From positions 109,501,213-109,565,212 of the forward strand of contig CM077163.1 in assembly GCA_039583875.1 (NCBI GenBank): a stretch of 64,000 bases of DNA, written 5' to 3'. The notes under the pieces are model-generated. The model worked only from the letters and a program-made list of their open reading frames with translations, had not been told where the DNA came from and ran no database searches. Position 1 is the stretch's first letter; each line of letters opens with the position of its first letter. This document shows positions 10,808-23,249 of the stretch, piece after piece. Both the position numbers and the translations under genes were made by a program. Source of the stretch: Platanthera guangdongensis (lineage: Eukaryota > Streptophyta > Magnoliopsida > Asparagales > Orchidaceae).

Positions 10808-10819
10808 CACATATATATA
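10808..10819 (-). promoter_or_regulatory. TATA-like box of second antisense gene
   Basis: The minus strand reads GCTATATATATGTG about 85 bases before the candidate ATG at 10729. It lies only about 190 bases inside the right LTR edge of TatG. Confidence 0.45.
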
Positions 10820-10999
10820 GCTGCTGGTGGATCCCACCAAAGGATTTCCTTGGGCTCGCTGACCCACTCGCCGATCTCTTGGGGTTGGATGTTTCTTTCC
10901 GAGTTTGGGGCAATCTCGCATAGAGCGGTGATTGTGTACAACCCTGTATCCGGCGAGTGGCGTCAGCAAGATTCGGCCCAAACATTTTAGCACAGTCCA

Positions 11000-11013
11000 A
11001 GTTCCGGGTGAGT
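11000..11013 (+). other. TatG polypurine tract
   Basis: GAGTCAAGTGGGGG immediately precedes the right LTR (ACAAGTACCCTTGGGG). Its position and purine content fit the plus-strand primer of a + oriented element. Confidence 0.6.
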
Positions 11014-11590
11014 CAAGTGGGGGACAAGTACCCTTGGGGATGCCCGACTCGCCTGGGTTGGGGGGTAGTATAGAAGGGGCGAGTGGAGCAGGCGGGCTCG
11101 CACTTGCCCCTGACATCTCGGCAGGTAGCTGATGACTTGGGAAGGCCGGGCTAGCACTCACCCTGGCGCTCGAGGAGATGGCGAGTGCTAGTCTCATCAC
11201 ACACTCGCCACCCCAGGCGAGTGGAATCTCATGGACCGCTCGCCCAGTGATGTATCCTTTACCATTCTACTATCATTGGCCTACCCATAGCCTTTCAGAA
11301 TAGTTATGTTGTGCTGTTGGCAAGCCAACCTGGAATGTATATAGCTGTTTAGAACAACAGAGGTATGGTATTTGCAGTCTGTTTTCAGAAAACTATAAAT
11401 AGACCCAAGGGGGTACCTCAGAGGGCATGCTTACTTGTGCCCTGGTCTTATTGCACTCTCCGATGTATCCTTAGCTCAGCACTTGGCTAAGGAGGGGAAC
11501 CACTCTAAGATCTTCCAGGTGTGTGGTGGGACTTATGCTGGATCCTTGGGTCTGTTCCATGTGCAAAGTATTTGGTTGTTTGCATTATGA
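11014..11590 (+). mobile_element. TatG right (3') LTR
   Basis: A second, fuller copy of the LTR seen at 4621-5045, preceded by a polypurine tract. A TATA-like CTATAAATAGACC lies at 11392-11404, giving the promoter that the left copy has lost. The 3' end is somewhere around 11590-11605, where TorkF integrase sequence starts; the exact TG...CA ends are eroded. Two antisense open frames across 10730-11200 are shadows. Confidence 0.75.
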
Positions 11591-11605
11591 GAGAGAAGTA
11601 AGTGT

Positions 11606-13655
11606 GTGATCACCCATTCCCCAATGGTCGAACTCTACAGAGACCAATTTTTGATTTCAACATTTATACTAAATCGTGCTCCAACAAAAGCGGTTCTAAA
11701 GAAACCATCTGAGATATGGACTAGGAAGCATCCTAGTACGCCATTCATTAAGTTTTGGGGCTATGAGGCGTACATGAGACATCAGATGCCTGACAAGCTA
11801 GACCCAAAGTCAGATAAATGTTATCTCGTGGGGTATCCTAAAGAAACTAAAGGATACTTTTTATGCCTACCATCCGAGGGCAAAGTGGTTGTTGTGAGGA
11901 CTGGTGTCTTTCTTGAGAAAGAGTTCTTAAGTAGAAAGACTGCCAGGGTAGAACTTGAAGAAGTTAAAGAACGACAAACCGTGAATGAACCAGAATTAGA
12001 ACCTGAGCTAGGAGTACAAGTTGTTGTAGCGAGAGAGCCTGCTCAAGAAACACAAGTTTCACATAGATCTGGTAGACCAAGATTTGAGCCTGAGAGATAT
12101 GGATTTCTCATGACTCAAATAGGTAATGCGTTGCTTCTGGATCATGATGATGAGTCTGGAACCTACCAAGAGGCTATGAGTGGACCAGACTACGAGAAGT
12201 GGCTTGATGCCATGAAATCTATAATGGACTCCATGTATGCAAACCAAGTTTGGACCTTGGTGGAACCACCTGAAGGGGTACGACCCATAAGGTGCAAGTG
12301 GGTCTTTAAGAAGAAGACCGACATGGATGGGAATGCACAAATATTCAAAGGGCAATTAGTGGCTAAAGGTTTCAACAAAATTTATGGTGTTGATTATTAT
12401 GAGACCTTTTCCCCTATTGCTATGGTTAATTCTATTAGAATTCTGTTTGCTATTGCTGTGTATTATGACTACGAGATCTAACAGATGTATGTCAAAATGA
12501 CTTTCCTAAATGTAAACCTCCTCGAATAAGTGTACATGACATAACCCGAGGGTTTTGTATCTTTAGGTGAAACAACTCAAATATGTAAGATGCAGTGATC
12601 CATTTATGGATTAAAATAGGCTTCTCAAAGTTGGAATCTTCGTTTTGATGAAAAGATCGAAGAGTTTGGTTTTATCAAGAATTAGGATGAATCGTGTGTT
12701 TATAAAAGAATTAGTGGGAGCATTGTTGTCTTCCTGATATTGTATATAGATGACATAATATTGATCGGGAATGAGAAACTGGCCCTATAAGTTGTTAAGA
12801 GCAACATAGGGAACTGCTTTTCTATGAAATACTTGGGCGAAGAGACTTATATACTTGGTATTAAGATCTATGAAGATAGATCAAAGAAGTTGTTGGATTT
12901 GACCCAAAGTACGTACATTGATAATGTGTTGAAACGTTTCAACATGCTTGAGTCTAAGAAAGGATTCTTACCCATGTCTCATGGTGTGAGTCTTTCTAAG
13001 GACCGATGTCCTAAATCTTATGAAGATAAGGACCACATGAAGTTGATTCCATATGCTTCGTCAATTGGATCAATCATATACATATTGATATGCACTCGAC
13101 CCGATGTCTATTATGCATTGAGCATGACTAGCAGATATCAGTCAGATCCCTGTGAAAGTCACTGGATTACCGTCAAGCATATGCTAAATTACTTGAGAAG
13201 GACTAAAGATACGTTCTTGGTATTTGGTGGAGAGGAATAACTCGTTGTAAAGGGTTACACAGATGCTAGCTTCCAAAATGATAGGGATGACTCAAAGTCT
13301 CAGTCAGGATTTATATTTTGTATAAATGGAGGAGCTGTTAATTGGAAGAGTTCCAAGGAAGAGACAGTTGCTGATTGTACAACTGAGGCAGAGCATATCG
13401 CTATAGTAAATACATCGAAGGAGGCTGTATGGATTAGGAAATTCATCGGCGAGTTAGATCTAGTTCCCTATATTGTTGGTCTCGTAGTTCTCTACTGTGA
13501 CAACAACGATGCAATTACACTAGCTTCGAAACCTAGATCTCATCAGCGCTCCAAGCACAAACTTCGGCGGTTCCATCTTATTCGAGAGATTGTCGATCAA
13601 GGAGATGTGAGCATTTGCAGGGTGCCGACTAAAGAAAATATACCTCAATCATAGC
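11606..13655 (+). pseudogene. TorkF pol: integrase end, RT and RNase H of a Ty1/copia element
   Basis: The copy starts inside integrase (FILNRAPTKAV, then KLDPKSDKCYLVGYPKETKGY) and runs on through the typical linker into RT (SGPDYEKWLDAMKSIMDSMY, VRPIRCKWVFKKK, GFNKIYGVDYYETFSPIA). The frame then breaks repeatedly between 12480 and 12825. Recognisable remnants there include LYIDDIILIG, the YVDD-type RT active site with Ile for Val. A second open stretch (12824-13240) covers MKYLGEETYILGIKIY to LRRTKDTFLVFGGEE. RNase H follows with YTDASFQ, QSGFIF and TEAEHIA, and ends near 13650. The style fits the Tork/Tnt1-like branch. gag, protease and the integrase zinc and catalytic parts are absent, so this is a 5'-truncated dead copy. 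Confidence 0.85.
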
Positions 13656-14663
13656 GAAAACATGATGGTCATGTTAGATCTACGGGTATACGATACGTTA
13701 ATTATCAGGCCTAGTGGGAGTCTTATGAATTGTATATTTGTCGATTGTTGTAATAATTCATTTGATGAATAGAGTACTATACATTTCATTTTAAATTTAT
13801 GGCAACATCTTTTGTTATATAAAATTTATTTCTATCGTGATAGATTAATTTAATGTAAAAATACCCTTAGAATGTTTGCTTCCATAGGAGTCAAGTGGTG
13901 ACTTGAATGTGAGAGCCTATGTTCTCAAAAGCTTCATTCTTAAATGATCCCTGGTCGAGTGTCATCTTAGAAGCTGAGGGAGATGACGTTATGTTAAGAC
14001 TAGCATGTGCGTTGACTGATGACTGGTTCTCACAGCTCGTGATATTATGATATCAAGTCATCACATGGGTACTTATTAGTGAACAAGTTGTACTAGACAG
14101 ACCCACCATGAGAATACTTTGTGGATAGTTATATGAACGTGTCACAAGTATGGCTCAAGTGGTAATAGTGTTTGTAGTCCTTTGACCTGAAGTTACAATA
14201 TTCATCGAGTGAGGAAGAGTGTGCTTTGATGCTATCAAAAGTCTAGTCTTGATAAAGTTGGATGTTAAAGGTGGTTATTGGGTACGTTACGAATCATTTG
14301 GGTGTTTGTGTGTGAGCAGAGATTGGATTTGTCCTCCTATATGACAGGAGTTGCATCCATGGGCCCCTTGATGGAATGAGACTGAGAAATGCATGACCAT
14401 GCTTGGTTGAGTCAATATGTGATATTGGATACACCAATTTCTAGAAGTCCATTCTAGATCAGGAAACTATGATTGAATAATTATGAGGGTGACAACATCT
14501 ATACCTCTAGTTCAATCCGAATGTAAGGGATGAAGGGACATGACAACACTGATACATTGATCACAATGGCTTTTGAGTTTTAAACTCTTATTGCTTGGGG
14601 AGCAATGAAGCATTGCTAGATGCCGCTCATTATTTGTGAAGCTTTTGATATACTTTCAAGATC
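13656..14663 (+). other. TorkF long 3' untranslated region
   Basis: About 1 kb between RNase H and the polypurine tract, without a coding region. A first polypurine-like CTAGTGGGAG lies at 13711. A long noncoding 3' part is usual in this copia branch. Confidence 0.6.
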
Positions 14664-14674
14664 AAGTGGGAGAC
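14664..14674 (+). other. TorkF polypurine tract
   Basis: AAGTGGGAGAC directly precedes TGTTGGTGTTACC. AAGTGGGAGA next to TGTTG is the standard copia polypurine tract and LTR start. Confidence 0.8.
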
Positions 14675-15909
14675 TGTTGGTGTTACCATTATGATCTGAA
14701 AGTGATCAAGCACATAGTATCACTACCATCTCAGTATGTGCCTATCAGGGTCGCACATAAGAGTGTTTGGAGAATTTGGAGATTGATTTATGTTGGTATT
14801 ACTCATATGAGATAAGTGAAGGACTGGACTCAATGAGGCATTGAGTGTGTCAAATCTACTCAGCCAGGCGTTGAGTGCATCAAGACCACTTGATGCTTTC
14901 ATGGAGTCAAGTGTTGATTCGTCGAGTTAGCATTGAGGGCATCGAGACCACCACATGATTCATAGAGACAATTGTTGATTCGTCGAATGATGGCATTGAG
15001 TAGGTCGAGACCACTCGACGCCTTCATTGAGTCAAATGTTGACTTATCGAATTAGGCGCTGAGAGCATTGAGACCATTCGATGCCTTCGTCGAGTTAAAT
15101 ATTGACTCGGCGAAATAGGCATTTAGAGCGTCAAGTTCACTCGACGATTCGTCGAGTCAAGTAATGATTCGACGAGTCTGATGCTGAGTGCGTTGAGTCC
15201 ACTCGACGCTTCATCAAGTCAAATGTGGATTCGTCGGGTTAGGAGTTGAGGACACTCGACGCTTTGTCGAGGCAAATGTTGATACGTCGATTATCAATGT
15301 GAATACTCGACGAATTTTTTTTTCATCCGCTTTATTACCTTTAAGTCCCGTTCGGCATGGTTTGCTGGTATCGGTTGGCTCAGTATTCAGTATATTTAGA
15401 TATGTATAGTAAACCGAGTAAGCAACGATATGTTTTGACCTAATCGCATGTCAGAGTCTTCTTCCTCCCGAAGGAGTAGTTTCATTAAGGTCATGAACGC
15501 CGATCTCGCCGCCGACCGTCTGGCATCCTTGTACGTCGCCATAAAGTGTTTCCAATGCGTCGTATTCGTCAACGCCATCTCCTCTAGAGTATACCTAGCA
15601 ATCTGTGAAGACGCAGAGTCCTTTCTTCCAACCTATATCTTGTGTGATAAGATTCTAAGAGTTCTCCCATTCTTGTGGATCATCTGTAGAGGCGTGGACA
15701 TTATTCTGCGCTCAGAACTCCAGCCGCTAGTGATCGACAAATTTCTGGGAGCATCTTAGTTGAGTATTGACTCAATCCCGCAAAGGTAAACTTTATTTAC
15801 AGTGATTTTACTTCTTGATCAATGTTCATCGCAAGATCCGAACTATTTTGTGTTTTCTTGTTCCATTTTTGATGCGCACAAGTGTTGTGACGTATAGAAA
15901 AACTCAACA
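14675..15909 (+). mobile_element. TorkF 3' LTR
   Basis: It starts TGTTGGTG next to a polypurine tract and most likely ends at ACTCAACA (15909), giving TGTTG...CAACA terminal inverted ends and a length near 1.24 kb. The end is inferred because the 5' LTR is missing. U3 contains an array of CTCGACGC-type motifs (14820-15310). The 103-codon open frame at 15448-15759 lies inside the LTR and is not counted as a gene. Confidence 0.65.
14830..15312. repeat. Array of CACTCGACGC / GCGTTGAGTG motifs in TorkF U3
   Basis: Around ten blocks mixing CACTCGACGC, GATTCGTCGAGTT and GGCATTGAGTG-type motifs at roughly 60-base spacing. Both the CG form (CTCGACG) and the decayed form (TTGAGTG) occur side by side. 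Confidence 0.75.
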
Positions 15910-18900
15910 TGTCACACCCAAGACCAGGGTGTGTTTGTTGAAACGTTTCAATGGCATAAACTACTTTTTTCACTAGTGAGGCACAACCCCTGAAATGGAG
16001 GTCACACCCCCTATCATACCCATGATGGGAGCGTATAATTTTAATCCAACATTCTTAAGGCATTATCGGAGCTGGAGGTGGGTATGACTTGCGGCATTGG
16101 TCACACCCCTTAGTCATGCCTGTGTCCTAGGGGCGTGTATTTGAGATTTTTCTCAAAATCACATAAAAATTGCTCGAATCATTCCAATGAGATCAAAAAT
16201 GATATTTGTCGCACATATTTAGCTGAAATTCCAAAAGTATCTAATTAAAGATTTTAACTAGTAAAATATAAATAAAAATTAAATAACTATTAAATAAATC
16301 TATGTAAAAATAAAGATAAAATTATAGTTATCAGCTAGCGTTATGTTCTACTGAATGGTGCTAGAAACCAAATTTTGTTTTTTTGCTTAGAAAACATATT
16401 TTTGATCATTTTCATTTTTTATTGATTCATGTTTGTTAAGATGGGGGACACCAATTACCGCAAGGAGTTAGGAACAAAGAGCAAAAAGTTGCTAATTTGA
16501 GATTTTTAGCCTAAGGTGTCAAGAATAGGTTTATTTTTCAAAATACTTGTGTTTTTAAAATCATGAAAACTCAAAGAGATATAATATGCAAAACCTAAGA
16601 TAGCAAGTTTTAACAAATATATGTATGTTTGAAATGAACATAAAGAGTGCAATAATGTTCATGCAATGTTTATGATATGACTATAACTAAGATTAAGATA
16701 CCCTAGTAATATGTCTACACCCTAACTCAATAATAAGTAACTGATGGGAATGTGGATCTATACATATGTCATTGGTTGGGTGCTGATCTTATATGAATAC
16801 AAAAAGATGTCGATCAACCTAGCACTCCTACCAATTAGTGCCTCGTAAGGCCCATTAGAAGCCTTGGCAGTTAAGGAAAAGACATAACTTATAAGTTAGA
16901 GTCACTAATGCACACAAATCTATGCCCTTGCTATTGTGAGACATATAATGTTACTGAATGATCTTGAATATACTAAACATTTACGCATAAATAAAAAGTT
17001 CATTTCCTATTATTTTTTAAGAATTTTTTAAATGTTATTGTAATTTTTTAAAGCATAACTTGGCAATGTAAATATCTAGCATAGACATTAAAATGAATAA
17101 GTGTTCAAGAGGCGATGCTAAAATAATAAGTTTAGTTAGCACAATACAATGTTATGTAAAGTATGATAAAATTCAATATATAAATTTGATTTGCATGTAT
17201 ACATCATAAAGATTCAATCTAAATGATCATAGGCCTAGAATGAAAATATAAATCTATTTGATTTTTTATTGATTGGTAGAAATTGATTCTAGGGTCTAGA
17301 TATAATTGAGATATATGCAAATACTAAGTGTGATAGAAGTAGTGAATTTAGGATTATTTCATGATTGATCACGAATTATAAATAGAGTGAATTCAAGAAT
17401 AGGATATTAGTTTAATCATAATATATCATCATGATGTATGTAAAGTTTATATTTATCTTTTTTTTTTAATTTATTATATTGAATTATTTCACTATGAATA
17501 TGTTTTGTTGTTTTTTTGAATTGTTTGGTAAATTTTCTTTTTTATTTTGATTTTTAAAAATTAGATAATACATATATAAAATATCTAAATGTCAAAAATA
17601 AGGATAATTCCAATAGTTAAGTAATTTTTAGTGGATATAATTTAGAATAACTCGAATCTTTCAAGAGAATAGGCGATCTCGGGAAGGGAGTCTAATTGTC
17701 GGTGTTAGTAATTTAGTTTGGTTCTTTCATGAATTAAACTTTGTTTTCGTGATTTTTCAATTTTAGTTTTTCTTCATTATGATTTTTCAATTTTAGTTTT
17801 TCTTCATTATGATTTTTCATTATTGGGGCTATCATATGCAGTAAGGAACTCAAAGAAATAGTCAAAAAGCCCCATTAAATGTTTTAATCTAAGACTCCTT
17901 AATAAACCAATGAAATCCTTTTTTTAGTAATGAATTGGGATATGATAGAATTCATCATGATAATACAACTTAAGAATTTAGATACTCATTTTTAATGACA
18001 TTATAAGTAATTAATTTTTAATACTATAGATACTAGTATTACCGAGATAAATATGTCACCTATAATGATATGGCTAGTACTAAATTTGATCTAATTTAAT
18101 TTATAAGAGTTTAAGCTTATGTATGGTGATTGTGTCATATCACATTATATGCATAAAGACCACACATATATCAACTAAAGAATTTTTTTTAATTTTAAGT
18201 TAAACATATCATGAAGTAGAGTTTTGTATATTCCATTTTGATTTATTTCTACTTTATGCCATTTGATTGTATACTAATGAATAAGTGATTTAGGTATCCA
18301 AAGTGAACCAAGTGTGACAGTTCCCCTGGGTTTCCAAATGTATCATGATGATTTATGAGGAGGTAACATTGAATAATGGGCCCTTTTAATGGAGTTAATG
18401 TGTTATTTTTAATTTTGGGCCACCATTCATACTTTGGTTGAATATTAGTTGTATTCATCGACTATCTGCAATCATTAAATTGTGGCTTACAATCATATTG
18501 ACTTATGAAACATTAATTTTTAGAAAATTCACGAGCTTTCACTTTTATGTTGGCAGAAATTTGATTTTGTAAATAATGATGATGATTGTGTTTTGGAAGT
18601 TTAATTACAAGCATTTGTTGTTCTTTAATCCCATTGTTTGGCTTCATAAATATATGAAAATTCATGTTTAACTTGCTATTGGATTTTCATCATATTGTGG
18701 ATTTATGTTTTGTGAATTTCTAATCAAATTCCCTATAGCAAGTTTATTTATGATTCTAATTCTTTATTCTTAATCTTGAGATTTTCTCTAGCTTTCGTAT
18801 AAGTGATCTTGCTTGTTATAAGAGTGGAGATTATGAAATCAATATGTGTTTTATAGTTATTTCTTAATTTGCCAAATGTTTCATCCATAACTTTAATTTA

Positions 18901-19869
18901 CTTTTTTAAATTTTGCATATCTCACCATCATTTATCAATGATGATTTTTCAAAAACAATATTTCATCATGTTCTTTTGAAGTAGAAATCCCTTTTTCAAA
19001 ACCCTTGAGTTTCTTTGATTAAAATACAATCAATACAAGGTATATCAATATTATATAAAGAGCCTAATGGTGAACTAGACACATCAATCTTAGATTTTAC
19101 AATAGCATTTGCTTATAAATTTTTTTCTAAACATAATTTGGAATTTGCAATTTCAAATTTTTTAATTATACATTTAGCAATTTGTAGCATATGTTATGAA
19201 GAAATATAATGAGAATCAAGAAGGGAATTTTTACTTACAATGTCTTTAGAAGAGGCATTATTTGAACATAAAGTTCCTTTGTCTTTTTTTCTAGACATTC
19301 ACTTCCATAGTTTAGTTTCCATCCTCCCTTTCACTTGATGTGTAGTGTTCCTCCATTCCACATGATGTGCATTCAGTGGATCCATCAAAAAATAGCTTTC
19401 TTAAATACTTATGCAAGCATGCATATTCTCCAATTTAAGGCCTCACATGATCAGGATCTATTCTATAGCATGCATATTCTCCAATTCCTATACTTGTTTG
19501 GCTCCTGTAGATGGAGAATCATATTTTTCTTCATAAAATTTCCAAATTTTATAACCCGTAGGGAAAGTATAAATTAGTTCGAAGATGGTTTGATCTAGTG
19601 CATAAAATAGACTCTTTATTGATTCAGCATTTAAATTCATTTCTTTTATTTTGTATACTTAGGTGGCGTTTTTTAAAGATATATTCCAAACTTCAATATC
19701 TAAAGATTTCAGAATATTTTCCAATATAGTTTTTCCCCCATTGTAATTTTCACCCATAAAAAGCATGATATAATGATTTTTCATTTATATAAAGATTATA
19801 TCCTCAATTGGATGTAAGATCAAGAAGCACCATTATTCTCAATTATGAAGCCGTTTTGGAATAACCTAC
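15910..19869. other. AT-rich stretch without recognised genes
   Basis: About 4 kb. The first 230 bases contain ACACCC and CCTGTGTCCTAGGGGCGTG blocks, loosely like gypsy U3 sequence. The rest is very AT-rich, with short open frames at 18249-18458 (-), 19015-19209 (+) and 19335-19577 (+) that show no family pattern. Small repeats are visible: a 30-base unit twice at about 17755-17815, and GCATGCATATTCTCCAATT at about 19418 and 19469. It may be the decayed interior of SireI, whose PBS lies at its right edge, but no Gag or Pol motif was found. Confidence 0.5.
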
Positions 19870-19880
19870 CTCCAATACCA
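19870..19880 (-). other. SireI decayed primer-binding site
   Basis: The + strand reads CTCCAATACCA against CTCTGATACCA in SireH and SireA, followed by CT and then TG, exactly the PBS-to-LTR spacing of the other Sirevirus-like elements. Confidence 0.55.
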
Positions 19881-19882
19881 CT

Positions 19883-20909
19883 TGTTGGATCTGTAAATTC
19901 CCTTAGAGGGGGCATTGAATAAGGGATTTAGAGAATTTAAATCTTAATAATAAACTTATTATAATTTAAATAAGTTTCGAAGTATATTGCAAAAAATATT
20001 ACCTTATTATTATAAGAAATATTATATTAAAAAATTCGCTTTAAAAAATATTGAGTTCAATTTATATTCACAACCGCTAGAGGCTAGTTCTATGGCCCGA
20101 CGCAAGCTCACAGAATTTAAAATCTAAGTGTTATTGAACACAAACAAAATTTGCAATATATTTTTAGTTAATGCATTGATAGAAAATATTATTTAAAGTA
20201 TTTCAAAGTACAAATAAAATCAAGATGATAAAATAATGAAAGATATGATTTTATTTCATAGAAAAATTTTACAAGAAAATTGATTTCTATAATGTTTGAA
20301 AGCAGGGAATAATATAAAAATCACTTTATTGCTTTCTACACAAACCTTTTTTCCAAGAATGAGTGGTTTCTAGCATATCACTCCCCAGATAAGCCCTTAA
20401 ACTACCCCGAGATCAATACCTATACCTAGTTGAAAAGGCACACGATGAATTGCAAAATCATCCTCGAAATTCAAAGTTATCCTTTAACAATTCCCTCTTA
20501 TGTCTTGTGAGACTTAGTTACCAACAATCCCAGCGAATTTCCCATGGGAACTTCTTATAATCCGACATTCTGACTGAACAATTTCTCTACTCCCATAATA
20601 AAAGATATAACAAAATTCATTATAAAATTAAAAAATGGTAAGAGAGACTCCCTATGAATTTTTAAAGGTGAAGATGAAGGTGATGTAGATGTCGATGTTC
20701 TTGAAGCATTCGTCCTTCATATTGAATATGTATTATAACACTTCTCCTTAAAATTCTTCTTTCAATCTTCATGTTTATCCAAGGGAGTTCTCTCAATGTT
20801 TGAAGTTGTTCCCCTCCAAAATGATACAGAGTTTTGGCTTTGGATGAGAAATTTTTGCCATAGAAGGAGAGGATCCATAGTTTAAATAGGCTCAGAGAGA
20901 TACTGTCGG
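19883..20909 (-). mobile_element. SireI: decayed Sirevirus-like 5' LTR, interrupted by GypC
   Basis: Next to the decayed PBS the sequence CCCTTAGAGGGGGCATTGAATAAGGG corresponds to the CACCTAGAG-Gn-TGAATAGG block of SireA and SireB. The rest is AT-rich and strongly diverged. At 20910 it is cut by GypC. It is the oldest layer of the nest. Its continuation should lie beyond the right end of GypC, perhaps at 47640-48181, but this could not be shown. Confidence 0.5.
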
Positions 20910-21147
20910 TGTCACAACCTGCATTTTCTCTGCATTTAATTAATATATCATAGTAAGAGAAAATACGTGTCGTGATGCCACACAGTGTAGGGGATAACTG
21001 TAGATGCTCCGGGAAGAACTTGAACCTATCACTTTATAAGAAATCCTCAAGTTTATTATGAAGAAAACTGTAATTTAAGTTAAGTTTTAATAGCCGTATC
21101 CCCGGCTATGCTGAACAACTAGTCCACAAGTAGAAATATGAATATAC
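20910..21147 (-). mobile_element. GypC LTR, left part
   Basis: It starts TGTCACAACCTGCATTTTC, matching the reverse complement of the GypC2 end, and continues with matching blocks such as TGTAGGGGATAACTGT and CCCCGGCTATGC. It is interrupted at the TATAC target site by SireB and resumes at 46525. Confidence 0.75.
21143..21147. repeat. SireB target-site duplication, left copy (TATAC)
   Basis: TATAC precedes TGAAAGG here and follows CCCAACA at 46520-46524. It is the 5-bp duplication left by SireB integration into GypC. Confidence 0.95.
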
Positions 21148-22988
21148 TGAAAGGATTGGTTTCAAGACTACCTAAACCACCTAGAGGGGGGGGGGGGTGA
21201 ATAGGTACAATTCCTTTTTAAACTTTAAGGCAGATTCCTGTTTTTGTTTTTACTGTCTTTATTATTATTAGCAGCTACCACATGCATAGAAAAACAATAA
21301 TCACAGAGCACACAGTGGTTTATAGTGGTTCCCCAAATATTGGGTACATCCACTTTCCCCCTTCGCCTATCTAGTAGTGTACTAGATTCGACCTTACTCC
21401 CTTCCTTTTCCTCAGATCCTCAGATCTTATAACTCAGGCTATAACAGCCGTACCTCAGCCTTTAGCAAGGCCTACACTCAGGCTAAACATCCCTACCTCA
21501 GCCTTCAATGAGGCCTACACTCAGGCTAAACAGCCCTACCTCAGCCTTCAACAAGGCCTAGACTCAGAGAATAGATTCTCCTACACTCAGGCTCAAAAGC
21601 CCTACCTCAGCCTTTATAAATTTAGGCTTGCAACTCAGATCCCTTAGGATCCTACAAAAAGATAATAAAGTGTTTTAGGTTAGCACTCTGTTTGAGAGAA
21701 TGAAGAGGGCAACTTTCTTGATCAGTTCTTGATAGAACTAATTTCTGAGATCAACTTTGTCTTTGCTTTCTTCAAGACTTCTTGAGTCTGAACTCAATAA
21801 AAGTTGATCTTCTTGAAGTAGACTGGATGGCAACTTCCTTCTTAAGATGGAGAATTAAATCTGGATCCTTCTTTGCAGTCTGGTTCAAAACCTGCTTCTT
21901 AAGAGATTTGATTAAACAAGTCTCTTTCTTGATTTCAATTACTGGAGTTCTCTCTCTCCAAATAAATCTGAAGTTTCTTCAAAATACTGATTTACAGTTT
22001 TCTATGGATCTGTATTCAACAATGATTGATCATCTTTCTGTTGAAGGAGAAAGCCTTTATATAGTCTTTCTCCATGGTAACCAGCTGATCCGATTTCTAA
22101 CGAACTTCTGACAGCTTTGACAGTTGTGGTAGACCGGTTGAAATGACAGCTGTCAAGTCATCCAGTCACTTCTTGAAAATACTGTCTCTGTCTGAAAGTG
22201 TCGAGACTGATCTTCAATATGCGTCGACAGAAATAGACTAAGTGTCGACACAAGTGCACAAAGTATCGACACATACCTTGGTGGTGTCAACACAACTTCT
22301 GTTGTTGTTGTAACACCTTCTCGATACTGCTTCTTCAAAATGTGTCGACACTGATTCTGTGAGTCGACACAAGCCTTCTGTTGAATTTATCGACACTGAT
22401 TCTGTGTGTCGACACAAATACTTCTTCTTTAACACTTAGTTGAGTTTCGTTGTGTGCCGACATATCTCCTTTGTGTCGACACCACTTCTTTTGTTGTTGA
22501 TACTTGCTTAGTGTCGACACATCTCCTTTGTGTCGACAAAAGTACTTCTTTTACTTTAACTTTGTTGAAGCTTGCTGAGTGTCGACACAGCCTCCTGGTG
22601 TCGACACATTTGATGTCGACAAGCTTCTCTGGGTGTCGACACTGCCTCTAAGTGTCGACATAATTTATGTTGACAATTCTTGAAGTGTGTCGACACTGCC
22701 TGTATGTGTCGACACATTTCTTCTGGTGTTGACTCTGCCTTTCCTGGTGTCGACACAATTTAGTCCAAGTGTCGACACAGCTTTTCTCCAGTGTCAACAC
22801 AAGCCTTCATAAGTGTCGACACTACTTCTCTAGGTGTCGACATATGGACTTAGAAATTTTTCAGCATTTCCTGCAATTACTTAACCTGCATATATAAACT
22901 CAAAACACATCAAATACACCTTGATGTTTATCATTGAGTAGGGTGAGGCTTCTTCAAATCTGGTACACATTTTCCAATATACCCAACA
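21148..22988 (-). mobile_element. SireB 3' LTR
   Basis: TGAAAGGATT...ATACCCAACA on the + strand, 1841 bases. It is nearly colinear with the 5' LTR at 44701-46519. Landmarks: 12-G tract at 21186-21197, TATA box at about 22057-22063 (sense CTATATAAAGGCTT), palindrome array 22221-22843. The open frame at 21782-22111 recurs in the other LTR and lies antisense to the element, so it is not annotated as a gene. Confidence 0.93.
22221..22843. repeat. GTGTCGACAC palindrome array, SireB 3' LTR U3
   Basis: More than twenty copies of GTGTCGACAC or one-base variants, many in pairs 19-21 bases apart. It is the counterpart of 45775-46374. Overlapping open frames on both strands rich in Val-Asp-Thr or Arg-His simply translate the repeat. 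Confidence 0.95.
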
Positions 22989-23004
22989 ATCTCCCCCTAT
23001 TTGG
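22989..23004 (-). other. SireB polypurine tract
   Basis: The minus strand reads CCAAATAGGGGGAGAT directly before TTGTTGGGTA of the 3' LTR. The same tract lies at the same place in SireA. Confidence 0.85.
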
Positions 23005-23249
23005 AGAAGTCATAACCCTTAGTCAATGATATACACCATACATAACAAATACATAATATGATGTATAACAACATTATATGACAGGTAAATACTAAACAAA
23101 ACATGTATAAACAATCTTCATAGAATAATAATGTAACAGATTGAACATTAAACATTGTTTTGTTACAACTTCCAATAGTTTCATGAACAACAGTTTACAT
23201 AGATGTTTAACACTAAAGATTACAAAATGTAAACTCAAGTAATTCTATT

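Noticed and set aside
15448..15759. 103-codon + strand open frame
   Set aside because: Lies inside the TorkF 3' LTR, with no family pattern and a short antisense open frame overlapping its start.
11606..15909. TorkF as a complete element with a 5' LTR inside TatG
   Set aside because: No second copy of the 14675-15909 LTR and no gag or protease was found; the copy begins in integrase.
21782..22111. 109-codon + strand open frame, repeated at 45336-45665
   Set aside because: It is present in both SireB LTRs because the LTRs are copies, and it is antisense to the element. Conservation of the frame is explained by LTR identity.
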